NCBI GenBank assembly: GCA_903824675.1
Contig: CAIJXV010000074.1
Coordinates: forward strand, 1-49,281
Source: an uncultured bacterium
Lineage (GTDB): Bacteria; Verrucomicrobiota; Kiritimatiellia; CAIKKV01; CAIJXV01
DNA length: 49,281 bases
Reading direction: 5' to 3'
The position numbers were made by a program, and so were the translations under genes. The notes under the pieces were generated by a model. That model searched no databases. It worked only from the letters and a program-made list of their open reading frames with translations, and was not told the origin of the DNA. Below are positions 7,837 to 16,080 of this stretch, one piece after another (position 1 is the stretch's first letter; every line of letters begins with the position of its first letter).

Positions 7837-7862
7837 GGCTCGCCTTCGGGCCTTATTTTTTA
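7837..7862 (+). terminator. Rho-independent terminator of the HTH-nucleotidyltransferase pair
   Basis: The stem GGCTCG/CGGGCC (7837-7842 and 7847-7852, one G-U pair) with a CCTT loop is followed by TTATTTTTTT. It overlaps the stop codon of the convergent methyltransferase gene. Confidence 0.7.
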
Positions 7863-8788
7863 AAGAGATACCAGCATTCTCCCTTGCGAACCACGGCAAA
7901 AATGATTTCCCCCAGCAAAATCTTGAGACGATTGTACTTGAAAGGGGCGCCGGCTTGTGGATCTTGAGAAATGCGTCTGAGAATCGCCAAAAGGAATTGA
8001 ACCAGGGGCTTTCGGGAATAAACATAACGGACATTCTTTTCCGCAAAACCGAGTAATCGCCGGGGTTCCAGCGGGGGCGATATTCGAGTCAGAACCAGAG
8101 AACAGATCACGCCCCAGTTAAATACCTCTGAAATTGAAAATGAAGACACTTGGGGATGAACATATCCATCAAAAAGACCGGTTCGCCCACAATGATATTT
8201 GAAGTGAAGGCGCTGGGTCCATTTAATGCGTTGGGTGGGATCGTCACCCGCCAATATTTTCAGAAGAAATCGCTCAAAACGGTAGCCGGCCAATCCCCAG
8301 GAATGGTACAGCGTAACCAATAGATGTCCTTCGGGGGCTAGAAGAGCCGCCAGGTTTTTAAATCCCTGCGAAGGATCCGACAGGTGATGAAGCACCCCTG
8401 AACAAAAAACCAGATCATAGCGGGACGGGAGCGCACTTAATCCATCAATAATGGATATTTTGCGAAGGGTCACATTCGGAACATTCATCCGGGTCATGTT
8501 TTGTGCCGCGATCGCCAACGAGGCATCGGTAATATCGATGGCCGTAATCTGTGAATCGGGGAATCGCCGCGAAAGAACAATCGCCTCTTCCCCGGTGCCG
8601 CATCCGGCGACTAGAATGGTTTTTGGGGGCGTGATGTCGCTGAGGTGAAGGATTGAAAAATTCGCCTCGAACCAGTCTCCCATCGAACGACAATCCGCTT
8701 CCGGATCTTTTGAACGGGCAAAAAGATTAGGGAAAGGTTCTTCGCTATAGCAGGCGGAAACCTTGCCCTCGACCTGATGATTATTCAT
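7853..8788 (-). CDS. Class I SAM-dependent methyltransferase
   Basis: A 311-residue Rossmann-fold methyltransferase. Motif I is ILVAGCGTGEEA (residues ~58-70), followed by an acidic residue in ITAIDITD (motif II), and YDLVFCSGVLHHLSDPSQG (motif IV and after) as in small-molecule or lipid methyltransferases of the UbiE/Methyltransf_11 type. The C-terminal ~130 residues (RFERFLLKILAGDDPTQRIKW onwards) resemble the extension of methyltransferases associated with surface-sugar or lipid genes. Substrate unknown. It is convergent with the nucleotidyltransferase operon, and its stop codon lies in that operon's terminator. Confidence 0.85.
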   Translation of the reverse strand: MNNHQVEGKVSACYSEEPFPNLFARSKDPEADCRSMGDWFEANFSILHLSDITPPKTILVAGCGTGEEAIVLSRRFPDSQITAIDITDASLAIAAQNMTRMNVPNVTLRKISIIDGLSALPSRYDLVFCSGVLHHLSDPSQGFKNLAALLAPEGHLLVTLYHSWGLAGYRFERFLLKILAGDDPTQRIKWTQRLHFKYHCGRTGLFDGYVHPQVSSFSISEVFNWGVICSLVLTRISPPLEPRRLLGFAEKNVRYVYSRKPLVQFLLAILRRISQDPQAGAPFKYNRLKILLGEIIFAVVRKGECWYLFKK

Positions 8789-8868
8789 TTAAACTCCGCA
8801 TTCGGCTTGTTCAGAGTGGTTATCGTTTAATGTTAATGATCCAGTGAACGCGTGTCGAGTGATAATGA

Positions 8869-11214
8869 TTATGGAGCAGGGATTTCAACGCTGGATGTGA
8901 AATACGCCGTGCGGCCGGGCTTCCACTCGTCTTTCGGATAGATATAATAAGCTCCGGCTTGTGCGGCAACCAGGGCGTTAGGCTGAAATTGCCAATAACT
9001 CATGAAGGGGGTCAATCCATGGATCAGGATGGGCGTCCAATCGCTTCCCGGGGACTTGACGGCTGGCCAATCTTCCGGCTTTTTCAGAGTGCTCAACCAG
9101 GTTGCGTCGCTGTCAAGGATCCCCTGGGCCTGGCGTAAATGGACTCGGAGCCAGATGGGGCCCGGCCGATCCGGTGAAATGACTTCGGCCGTAATTTGAT
9201 GCCGGCCGGGAGTCGTTTCGATTCCCCGATAACTCAGGGCTAAAGGATGCTCACCATCCAATATGGGTTGGCCATCCCAATAGACTTTGAACCGGCCATT
9301 GGCACTGGCGGAGAGGATGGCCCGGTGGGTTCCCTGGTGAAACCAAGACAGCAGTGCAGCCTGTTCCTTGACTTCGGGAACTTCAGCCGTAGTTTGGACT
9401 TTTGCGTAGTCCTCCTTCACGGCCGGATAACCCTCCAGTATTTCCCGATAGGCCAGCACTCGCAGGGCGATCATCTGGCTTTCCGGCAGGTCCGCATACT
9501 GGGCCAGATATTCCCGGCTTCGCTGGAGTGCTTCATCATACCGGCCCAGACGTTCCAATTCAAACAGGCCGGACATGATGGAGTATCGGGCCAGAGGGTC
9601 GCGCGGGGGGAAGCGGGATTCCAAGGGAGGCAACAGGCTTCCCGCGGGACGGGGTTGATCCGCATACCAGTAGGCAACACTGGACATATACCCCTTGGTT
9701 GTATTGCCATGCCCGAATTCCCAGTTCATCACAAAATTGCGGTCGAACCGGATCGGATCCGTCAGATGAAATCGATATTGGGAGGTCCGGATGGGAAACT
9801 TATCGACCAGCCCGTGCAGCGGGAGATCGAACAACCCGTAATAGTACCAGCCTCCATTGAAATAATCTTCGAGGCCGGTTCCAAAATATTCACCTGCGCC
9901 GTCATCGACGCGAATATGCTCATCTCCTTCCAGAATATTCCAGCCGCCATCCATGCCGATGCACACCAGGTAACAGCCGACATAATGGCCGGGGCCCGGC
10001 GCGTCCAACACCGAAAAGGGTTTTCCTGTTCCGACGGCATTGCGCCACGTGGCGTGAAAATAACGGGAGGCCGGGCCGGCCGGCGCCGGACCGATGGACA
10101 ATCCATAATTCAACCGCACGGCTTTAGGGCTGTCGTTTTTCAACTCGATGCGCATCCGTTTTTTAAAGGGCATGGGAAATCGGCAGACATATTTATCGGT
10201 CAATCGGGCCAGCGGTAGGGCTGCAAATTGGCGACGATGGATCGCGTTGCAGAAAAAATCGCCCACGGGGACTTCAACACTCGGCGCCGTCGCCCCATCC
10301 CAATATATCCGCAAAACCAAGGCCCGGCTCAATAGCATCTGATCCAGCGTTTCTTCTGGATCCAGCAGGGTCCAGTTGAGCCAAAAAGTTTGCAGAGTAC
10401 CCGGTCCCGACCCATCGCAGAGAGTGGCTGTGGTCCCGGCCTGAATAGAGACGTTGGAAACCGGACCGCACTGGGTCACTGCGGTGGCCGCAAAGGCGGC
10501 CATATTTGTCCATGCCCGGGCGGTTTGCTCAAGGGCGTCCCGGTCGGCGGGGGAGAAGCGATCGGGAGCGGGCAACGATTGAATTTTCCGGCCGGGCAGG
10601 GGGGTATAGTTGATTTGAAAATAAGGGCGGGGATCCTTCCACTCGGGCGGGGTCGAGAGCGTGATTTTAAGGCTTTTTTCATAAGGGATGGGCAGATAGC
10701 AGTATTTGGCGCCGCTCAAATATTGGGCGAGCGGGGGGATAAACGGAAAATGTTTGCCGAAGAATTCATTCAGGGGCAAAACATAACGAGGCTTTTTTTC
10801 GCCATCGAATTGGAGCGTGACCAGCACTTCGTCGGGGATGCCGGTCAGCCAGAAACGGTTAACGACTCCGGGGCCCTTCAGGTCGGCCAGAATCATGGGT
10901 TCCCCGAGGCGGAAGGATTGGGAACTGAGCCAGTCATTATTGCCGCCGGTTCGATCGTAGGTGCTGATAAGTGTGACCGACTGGGCGGGCGCAAGGGCAA
11001 AGTGGTTCAGATTAGTGAGGTCGGCGAGCCACCCGGCATAACTCTCCGGGGCCGCAGCTGAACGATGACATCCCGTGAGGAGGATCAATCCCAGGAAAAG
11101 AGGCAGGGCCCGGAGGGCGGAGCGAAGAACGGGTGGAGTGGATGGGGTTCTGGTGGGCTGGAGATGCGACGGGCATGAGGGGGGCGAGAGGACGGGACAT
11201 AGGGATGATTTCAT
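8869..11214 (-). CDS. DUF2961 (GH172-type) lipoprotein with an extra half module
   Basis: A 781-residue predicted lipoprotein; hydrophobic segment ALPLFLGLILLTGC ends in a lipobox with C49. Residues ~250-510 hold a full DUF2961 signature: GPGTLQTFWLN, YWDG, VEVPVGDFF, then GHYVGCYL, ILEGDEHIRVDDG and GTGLEDYFNGGW. Family members characterised as GH172 cleave furanosides such as fructofuranosyl or arabinofuranosyl linkages; the EGDE (429-432) and GTGLEDYF (445-452) segments probably supply the acidic catalytic residues. Residues ~88-205 look like a second copy of the first half (GGNNDW, GPGVVNRFWLTG, FDGEKKPRYVLPLNEFF). A C-terminal ~200-residue region looks like a beta-sandwich. Likely exported and membrane-anchored; substrate unknown. 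Confidence 0.82.
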   Translation of the reverse strand: MKSSLCPVLSPPSCPSHLQPTRTPSTPPVLRSALRALPLFLGLILLTGCHRSAAAPESYAGWLADLTNLNHFALAPAQSVTLISTYDRTGGNNDWLSSQSFRLGEPMILADLKGPGVVNRFWLTGIPDEVLVTLQFDGEKKPRYVLPLNEFFGKHFPFIPPLAQYLSGAKYCYLPIPYEKSLKITLSTPPEWKDPRPYFQINYTPLPGRKIQSLPAPDRFSPADRDALEQTARAWTNMAAFAATAVTQCGPVSNVSIQAGTTATLCDGSGPGTLQTFWLNWTLLDPEETLDQMLLSRALVLRIYWDGATAPSVEVPVGDFFCNAIHRRQFAALPLARLTDKYVCRFPMPFKKRMRIELKNDSPKAVRLNYGLSIGPAPAGPASRYFHATWRNAVGTGKPFSVLDAPGPGHYVGCYLVCIGMDGGWNILEGDEHIRVDDGAGEYFGTGLEDYFNGGWYYYGLFDLPLHGLVDKFPIRTSQYRFHLTDPIRFDRNFVMNWEFGHGNTTKGYMSSVAYWYADQPRPAGSLLPPLESRFPPRDPLARYSIMSGLFELERLGRYDEALQRSREYLAQYADLPESQMIALRVLAYREILEGYPAVKEDYAKVQTTAEVPEVKEQAALLSWFHQGTHRAILSASANGRFKVYWDGQPILDGEHPLALSYRGIETTPGRHQITAEVISPDRPGPIWLRVHLRQAQGILDSDATWLSTLKKPEDWPAVKSPGSDWTPILIHGLTPFMSYWQFQPNALVAAQAGAYYIYPKDEWKPGRTAYFTSSVEIPAP

Positions 11215-11389
11215 GCGACGAATGATAGAGGCGACCGAGGGGAGCCGTCAAGAGTGGAGGGATAAAAACCAGACCCTGAGACCGCAATCCAACGGGCGGG
11301 GTTTCGGGTGAAATCCTTTAACCTTGTTCTTTCAAGGGCATCCCGATAGTCTTTTGCGCATACTTTGAGAGAGAAAACCCGTTTATCCC

Positions 11390-11965
11390 ATGAATATTGA
11401 AGAATGTTACCAGATTCTGGACCTTATGCCAGGAGAGCCTCGTAACAAAGTGGACGAGTCTTTCCGGATACTCGATAAGGTGTGGCAACCCGACCGTTTC
11501 GCTCATAATCCAAGGTTGCAAGCGAGGGCACAGGAGAAACTTAAAGAAATACGCGCTGCAAAAACCATTTTGGACGAGTATCTGACGACGGGCAAAGAGC
11601 CCCAGCAGCGCGGTGAATCCTTTCAAGCCATCCCGTCGGCACAGAAAGAAACGCAAAGCGCTCGCGAGCAGGAAGCGGACGTCGAACGCAAACGTCAGGA
11701 CGAAGATCGGCGGAAGCAGGAGAAAGAGCGTATTCTTCGGCAACGGGCACAGGCACAAGAGGAGAGACTCCAACGGGATAAAGACGCCGCAACCGAACAG
11801 GCACAGATCAAAAAAGATCAAAGACATCAGAAAGAGAAGCAAAAAAGGGAACATCGGGCAAAGGCCAAATTATCCAGTAAAGCGAATGCCCGTAGACAAT
11901 TGGCGGGGCGCATCATTCTGGCCATCATGATCATGGCGCTGATCATTTTTTTATATCGGAGTTGA
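11390..11965 (+). CDS. J-domain-like, coiled-coil, tail-anchored membrane protein
   Basis: A 191-residue protein in three parts. Residues 1-66 resemble a J domain (YQILDLMPGEPRNKVDESFRIL ... RLQARAQEKLKEIRAAKTIL), but the HPD tripeptide that stimulates DnaK is QPD (33-35). Residues ~70-165 are highly charged and Gln/Arg/Glu/Lys-rich, a long coiled coil. Residues ~172-190 (IILAIMIMALIIFLY) are a single C-terminal membrane helix. It is probably inserted tail-first with the bulk in the cytoplasm. Loss of the His suggests a scaffold rather than a normal Hsp70 co-chaperone. Its 3' end overlaps the convergent heparinase gene by 15 bp. The 175-bp upstream gap (11215-11389) holds nothing else recognised. 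Confidence 0.65.
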   Translation: MNIEECYQILDLMPGEPRNKVDESFRILDKVWQPDRFAHNPRLQARAQEKLKEIRAAKTILDEYLTTGKEPQQRGESFQAIPSAQKETQSAREQEADVERKRQDEDRRKQEKERILRQRAQAQEERLQRDKDAATEQAQIKKDQRHQKEKQKREHRAKAKLSSKANARRQLAGRIILAIMIMALIIFLYRS

Positions 11966-13855
11966 TGGGCCATCCACGACGAACGACCGGGTCCTTCCCG
12001 CTTGTTTCAATTTCATTTCAATTTTCCCGCCGCGAAACTGAACGGTCAAATCCGCCGTGGGTTTTGTCCCGGTCGGATAAGCGTGCAGGAAAGTCACAAA
12101 AACGGTTTGCCGCGTTTTCTTTGCAGTTGCCAGTCGCAACAAGCCTTTCGGTTTGTTGCGGGTGGATCCGCCGGTGCCTTCAATGTTTTGGATTTCAGTT
12201 TGACCGGTGACAGCGGCCGGGGTCAGGGTTTGGATTCGCAAGGAGCCTCGTTCTCCGCATTGGAGGTAACTTCGGGGCGATTCTGCGGTAAAGGGTTTAT
12301 CGCCGTGAAATAGCAGGGTGAAAATGGAGGGCACAGCGGCTTCCACTTCGTCCACGAGGGCCCAACAATCAGGAGCGATGGCGTAAATATGACGAATGAA
12401 CTTTTTCAAGCGGGCAGTCGACGGATAGGCTTCCGTGGCATCGCCAATGGCATAATCCACGGTTGATTTTTGTCCGACGGCCAGCATGCGGGGCGTTGGG
12501 TACCCCCGACGGAATTCAATGTCCTCGAACCAATCCCCGCCTTCCCCGATCTGACCCTGCCCGTTGACCAGAAGGGTGTTTTCATATTCGGTTTTCTTTT
12601 TGGGATAGCCCGACTCGACCAGGAGGAAATCCCCCTGGGCAAAAAGTGCGAGGCCGCCGGCCATGGGCAACATGTGGCCGCCGGACACGTTATGGGTGTA
12701 ACGCAGATTGTGATACCCGGAATGCGGTCCGCATTTGAAGGCCAGTACCGATTCCCGGCCATCCCAGCCGGAACGCAAAAAGGCAATGTCCTGGTCGGCA
12801 AAATGGCGGATCCGCGGCAAACGATTCGGCCGCTGAGGACGGACGGTGGGATCGTGCCAAAGCAGATTCAAAAAGGCGGAATAATGGGTGACGGCCCCGG
12901 CCCGATGCAATTCGTCGGCCAACCACTGGGCCTGTCCATCGCGAAAGGTGCGTGCACAGAGGCGCAGGACTGGATCTGGCCCCAGCCAGTGAGCGCGATC
13001 CGAATCCCCCAGCATGAAAAAGACTTCGCGATTGCGCCAGTGTTTGCGGGGATAGGTGTGGTACAGGGACGCCACGGCATAGTTTTGCCACCAGGCGATG
13101 TCCGATAAGAAATCGACCCCGGCCATCTTTTTTAAGAGACAGGCGGTACGGGCCATGTATTCGGCGTGATATTGACCATACGCCATGCCTTCCGGGGAGA
13201 CCCCGTCGGACCCGAACGAGTCCGTCATCAACCGGGTTTTTTCGAGGGCCATTTTCAGCCAGGGCGCGATATTCGGACGTTCTCCGTAAAGGGCACACGC
13301 GAGGGCGGTCAAGCCGGTGAGCGGGACCGCCATGTGGTTCCAGGTATACGCAAAGGCGGCAAAATGATTATAGTCCGCCCATTCCTTAAAGAAGACCCGG
13401 CCATGCCCGATTAGGCGGTCGGCCACCCGTTCTCTGAGCGGGCGAGGCAAATCGTGATAGAGCCAATCCCAGGCGACCGCCGCACCATGGGCGAAATGGC
13501 CGAAGATGAGATCGGTGCTCCAATCGTTTCGGGCGGTCAGGGCGTTCAAAAGGGTACACGTTTGCCTGAAATAGAGGCGGTTGCCGGTGAGTTTCCAAAG
13601 GAGGGCCAGGTTGGGCAGGAGACATCCATAGCCGCGGATATCGCCGGACAGGGAACGGTAGGAATTGACACAGGGATGGGCCTTCACGACTTGGATGACC
13701 CGGGCCAATAGGGACGCATAGGGCTCTTTGTGGATCAAGGTTCGGAGACGTTTGAAATCCGCGTCAGAGGCATAGAGACGGGGATGAATGCCGGCTAATC
13801 CCATTTCGAGGGGTGTGACGCTGTTGATGATATCGGTCGGTGCGGTTGCGGTCAT
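11951..13855 (-). CDS. Heparinase II/III-family polysaccharide lyase-like protein
   Basis: A 634-residue protein. The N-terminal ~330 residues are an alpha-helical toroid of the alginate-lyase/heparinase type (WNHMAVPLTGLTALACALYGE, DSFGSDGVSPEGMAYGQYHAEYMART). The C-terminal part is the beta-sandwich of heparinase II/III (HSGYHNLRYTHNVSGGHMLP, GDFLLVESGYPKKKTEYENTLLVNG, WFEDIEFRRGYP). Such enzymes cleave uronic-acid polysaccharides by beta-elimination, and residues such as the Asn and His in HNVSGGH are in the expected places. No signal peptide is visible, so it may act on imported oligosaccharides. GGGAG lies 6 nt before the start. The AraC gene ends 32 bp upstream on the same strand, so they are probably co-transcribed. 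Confidence 0.8.
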   Translation of the reverse strand: MTATAPTDIINSVTPLEMGLAGIHPRLYASDADFKRLRTLIHKEPYASLLARVIQVVKAHPCVNSYRSLSGDIRGYGCLLPNLALLWKLTGNRLYFRQTCTLLNALTARNDWSTDLIFGHFAHGAAVAWDWLYHDLPRPLRERVADRLIGHGRVFFKEWADYNHFAAFAYTWNHMAVPLTGLTALACALYGERPNIAPWLKMALEKTRLMTDSFGSDGVSPEGMAYGQYHAEYMARTACLLKKMAGVDFLSDIAWWQNYAVASLYHTYPRKHWRNREVFFMLGDSDRAHWLGPDPVLRLCARTFRDGQAQWLADELHRAGAVTHYSAFLNLLWHDPTVRPQRPNRLPRIRHFADQDIAFLRSGWDGRESVLAFKCGPHSGYHNLRYTHNVSGGHMLPMAGGLALFAQGDFLLVESGYPKKKTEYENTLLVNGQGQIGEGGDWFEDIEFRRGYPTPRMLAVGQKSTVDYAIGDATEAYPSTARLKKFIRHIYAIAPDCWALVDEVEAAVPSIFTLLFHGDKPFTAESPRSYLQCGERGSLRIQTLTPAAVTGQTEIQNIEGTGGSTRNKPKGLLRLATAKKTRQTVFVTFLHAYPTGTKPTADLTVQFRGGKIEMKLKQAGRTRSFVVDGPSTPI

Positions 13856-13887
13856 GAAAGGCTCCCTTTGAAAGGCTAATATTTACA

Positions 13888-14814
13888 TTATTTGTTTGGT
13901 CCCTGACACGAAAATAAACGGTAGGCGCGAGGGGATCGGCCGATTTCGGCTCGGAAGATCCGCGAAAAATGAAGGGGATCTTCAAAACCCACATGCCGAC
14001 CGATCTCGCGTATCCGCAACCCGGCTTGGTGCATTAAGCGGCAGGCATGCTCAATCCGGATTGCCCGCAACCGCCGCAAAGGAGTAACGCCGGTTTCCCG
14101 CCGAAAAACGCGGCCGAAATGGTCGGGACTGAGATGGGCCGCCAGCGCGATATCGGACAGGGTCAGCCTGGGATTGGAATAGTTGTGACGCATAAAATCC
14201 TCGGCCTGAGCCGTTGGAACCGACCCCGGCGTATCCGAAGTGTCCCGCGGCGCTTGTATCTCTTTCAGCAGGGCGCCCAGAAATTCGAGCAGAACGGCTT
14301 GAAGTTGGAGCTGTTTCAAATCGAAAGCGCGTCCATCGCGGTGGGGATCGAACGCATAAGGGCCGGCCGGATAAGTGCCGCCGCGTGGAAAAAACGCCAA
14401 GCAACGGCCATTAATCCGGGTTAACAGGGCTGCCAGACCGGCGGGATCCCGGATGGGGAAAACCATTGATAGAGGGTGCTGGCCCAGGTCCACCAGGTCC
14501 GGCTCTCGGCTGATATCGAAAAACAAACAGGTTGAAATCACGTTGGGGAAATGGTTTGACCGGTTTCCGAAATGAACATTATGTACGGCCACATGATTCC
14601 GTGGCAGACGGTTGGATAGAGTGCCAACCCGGAATTTTTCGATACAGCCTACGGCGGGGACGCAGATTTCAACATGCGGAGCCGGCGGATTTCGAAAGCG
14701 GCCACCACCCCCTCCGATATAGGGAATGGGCAGAAGCCCTTTTTTTGCAACATGGCGGGCTACTTGTTCGACGATGATGCAGTTATTATCCATATTTTTG
14801 CAGTTTGTGTCCAT
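13888..14814 (-). CDS. AraC-family transcriptional regulator
   Basis: A 308-residue regulator. The C-terminal ~100 residues contain the two AraC helix-turn-helix units (LTLSDIALAAHLSPDHFGRVFRRETGVTPLRRLRAIRIEHA and IREIGRHVGFEDPLHFSRIFRAEIGRSPRAYR), matching the AraC signature. The N-terminal ~190 residues form a ligand-sensing domain without close recognisable similarity, presumably cupin-like. It sits between the heparinase gene (same strand) and the divergent oxidoreductase-epimerase pair, so it most likely controls both in response to a sugar. Two 11-12-bp direct repeats 20 bp apart in the 105-bp divergent gap are candidate binding sites. Confidence 0.88.
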   Translation of the reverse strand: MDTNCKNMDNNCIIVEQVARHVAKKGLLPIPYIGGGGGRFRNPPAPHVEICVPAVGCIEKFRVGTLSNRLPRNHVAVHNVHFGNRSNHFPNVISTCLFFDISREPDLVDLGQHPLSMVFPIRDPAGLAALLTRINGRCLAFFPRGGTYPAGPYAFDPHRDGRAFDLKQLQLQAVLLEFLGALLKEIQAPRDTSDTPGSVPTAQAEDFMRHNYSNPRLTLSDIALAAHLSPDHFGRVFRRETGVTPLRRLRAIRIEHACRLMHQAGLRIREIGRHVGFEDPLHFSRIFRAEIGRSPRAYRLFSCQGPNK

Positions 14815-14871
14815 TGCCTAAGAATGCCAAATTCACTTATTATTAACACGTTTTTAACTAGTTCCCAAACC

Positions 14872-14903
14872 TTAAAAACCGTTTTATGTCGTTAAAATAC
14901 CGT
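14872..14903 (+). promoter_or_regulatory. Two direct repeats, candidate AraC-regulator sites
   Basis: TTAAAAACCGT (14872-14882) and TTAAAATACCGT (14892-14903) start 20 bp apart, two helical turns, the arrangement AraC-type proteins bind. The second includes TAAAAT, a possible -10 box, and AAGGAG (14908-14913) follows before ATG 14920. No good -35 box is present, which fits activator-dependent transcription. Confidence 0.5.
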
Positions 14904-14919
14904 AAATAAGGAGAACACC

Positions 14920-16080
14920 ATGACGGCTAAAAAGATTCAAGTTGGAATTCTGGGGGGCGGCGGGATTCTGGCTGCGCATGCTCCGGGTTTCAACAAAATC
15001 AAGGATCTCTGTACCGTGATTGTCGTTGCGGAATCCAATCCGGCCCGCGATGAAGCTATCCGCCAGTTTTTTGGACCCGAGGTCCGGATTGTCCGGGACT
15101 ATCGCGAGGTGCTGGCGATGAAGGACGTGGATGCGGTCGATATCATCCTCCCGCATCATTTGCATCTGCCGGCGACGGTGGCGGCGGCGAAGGCCGGGAA
15201 ACACGTGCTGGTCGAAAAAGTCATGGGGCGGAATGTCTGGGAATGCGACCGGATGATCGCGGCTTGTGAAAAGGCCGGGGTGAATCTGACGGTCTGCCAT
15301 GATCGCCGTTATAATGGGGAATGGATGGCATTAAAAAGCATTGTCGATTCCGGTGTGTTGGGCGATATCTTCTTCTGGAAACTCGATCACAACCAGGATG
15401 TCGTCATGCCGCCCGCCCATTGGGCGCATTGGAAAGACGGCATCGGCGGCGGGTGCATTATGAGTTGCCTGACCCATCAGATCGATGGCTTGCGCTGGTA
15501 TGGAGGCGAGGTGGATTCGGTCACTTGCCTGAGTGTCGTGCGGCCGGAACGGATGCAAGGTGAATTTGCCGGCATCGTTGCTGCAAAAATGAAATCCGGC
15601 GCCCTGGCGGAACTCTCGATCAACTGGTGGACGCGTTCGCACTACGGGGACAACTGTCTGTGGTATGAGATGGTCCAGGTTTGCGGAACGCGGGGTGAGG
15701 CCTATCGCATGTCGGGCAAGGGCACCTTCGTCCGCTTGCATACGGCGGATGACGCGGCGCTCCAACAATACGGACCGGCGGTCAAGGATGGCTTTGTTCA
15801 GGTGGAAAGTGGCGCCTGGGGCGGACATGAACGGTGCATTGCCGAATGGATCAAGTGTTTGCGTGGGGAGCCGTCTAAAATCGAGACCAGCGGGCGGACC
15901 TGCCGGGGGACCGTGGAAGTGGCGGAAGCGGCTTATCATTCGATGGACAAAGGCCGGACCATTCAGTTGCCGATCAAGCCCCGGAGGTGGAAGTCCATTG
16001 GCATGCCGGAATCCCTGGGGGGAATCGCCGCGCCTCAGCAGAAATATCACATCGATATGGGCCGGGAGAAAAAATCATGA
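14920..16080 (+). CDS. Gfo/Idh/MocA-family NAD(P)-dependent oxidoreductase
   Basis: A 386-residue sugar or cyclitol dehydrogenase-type protein. The N-terminal Rossmann motif is GILGGGGILAAHAPGF. The family's EKVMGRNVWECDRM (the EKP-type lysine segment, here EKV) follows at ~103-116. HWKDGIGGGCIMSCLTHQIDGLRW carries the conserved C-terminal-domain segment with the active-site His. These enzymes oxidise or reduce hydroxyl groups of sugars and inositols. AAGGAG sits 6 nt before the ATG. The stop codon overlaps the start of the epimerase gene (ATGA), indicating tight coupling. The usual EKP is EKV here, a small deviation. Confidence 0.88.
   Translation: MTAKKIQVGILGGGGILAAHAPGFNKIKDLCTVIVVAESNPARDEAIRQFFGPEVRIVRDYREVLAMKDVDAVDIILPHHLHLPATVAAAKAGKHVLVEKVMGRNVWECDRMIAACEKAGVNLTVCHDRRYNGEWMALKSIVDSGVLGDIFFWKLDHNQDVVMPPAHWAHWKDGIGGGCIMSCLTHQIDGLRWYGGEVDSVTCLSVVRPERMQGEFAGIVAAKMKSGALAELSINWWTRSHYGDNCLWYEMVQVCGTRGEAYRMSGKGTFVRLHTADDAALQQYGPAVKDGFVQVESGAWGGHERCIAEWIKCLRGEPSKIETSGRTCRGTVEVAEAAYHSMDKGRTIQLPIKPRRWKSIGMPESLGGIAAPQQKYHIDMGREKKS

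Noticed and set aside
7748-8056. Plus-strand open frame opposite the methyltransferase 3' end
   Set aside because: It crosses the terminator at 7837 and is antisense to conserved methyltransferase sequence.
9247-10218. Long plus-strand open frame (323 codons) opposite the DUF2961 gene
   Set aside because: It is antisense to clearly conserved coding sequence (EGDE and GTGLEDYF motifs), with no domain of its own; a GC-rich shadow frame.
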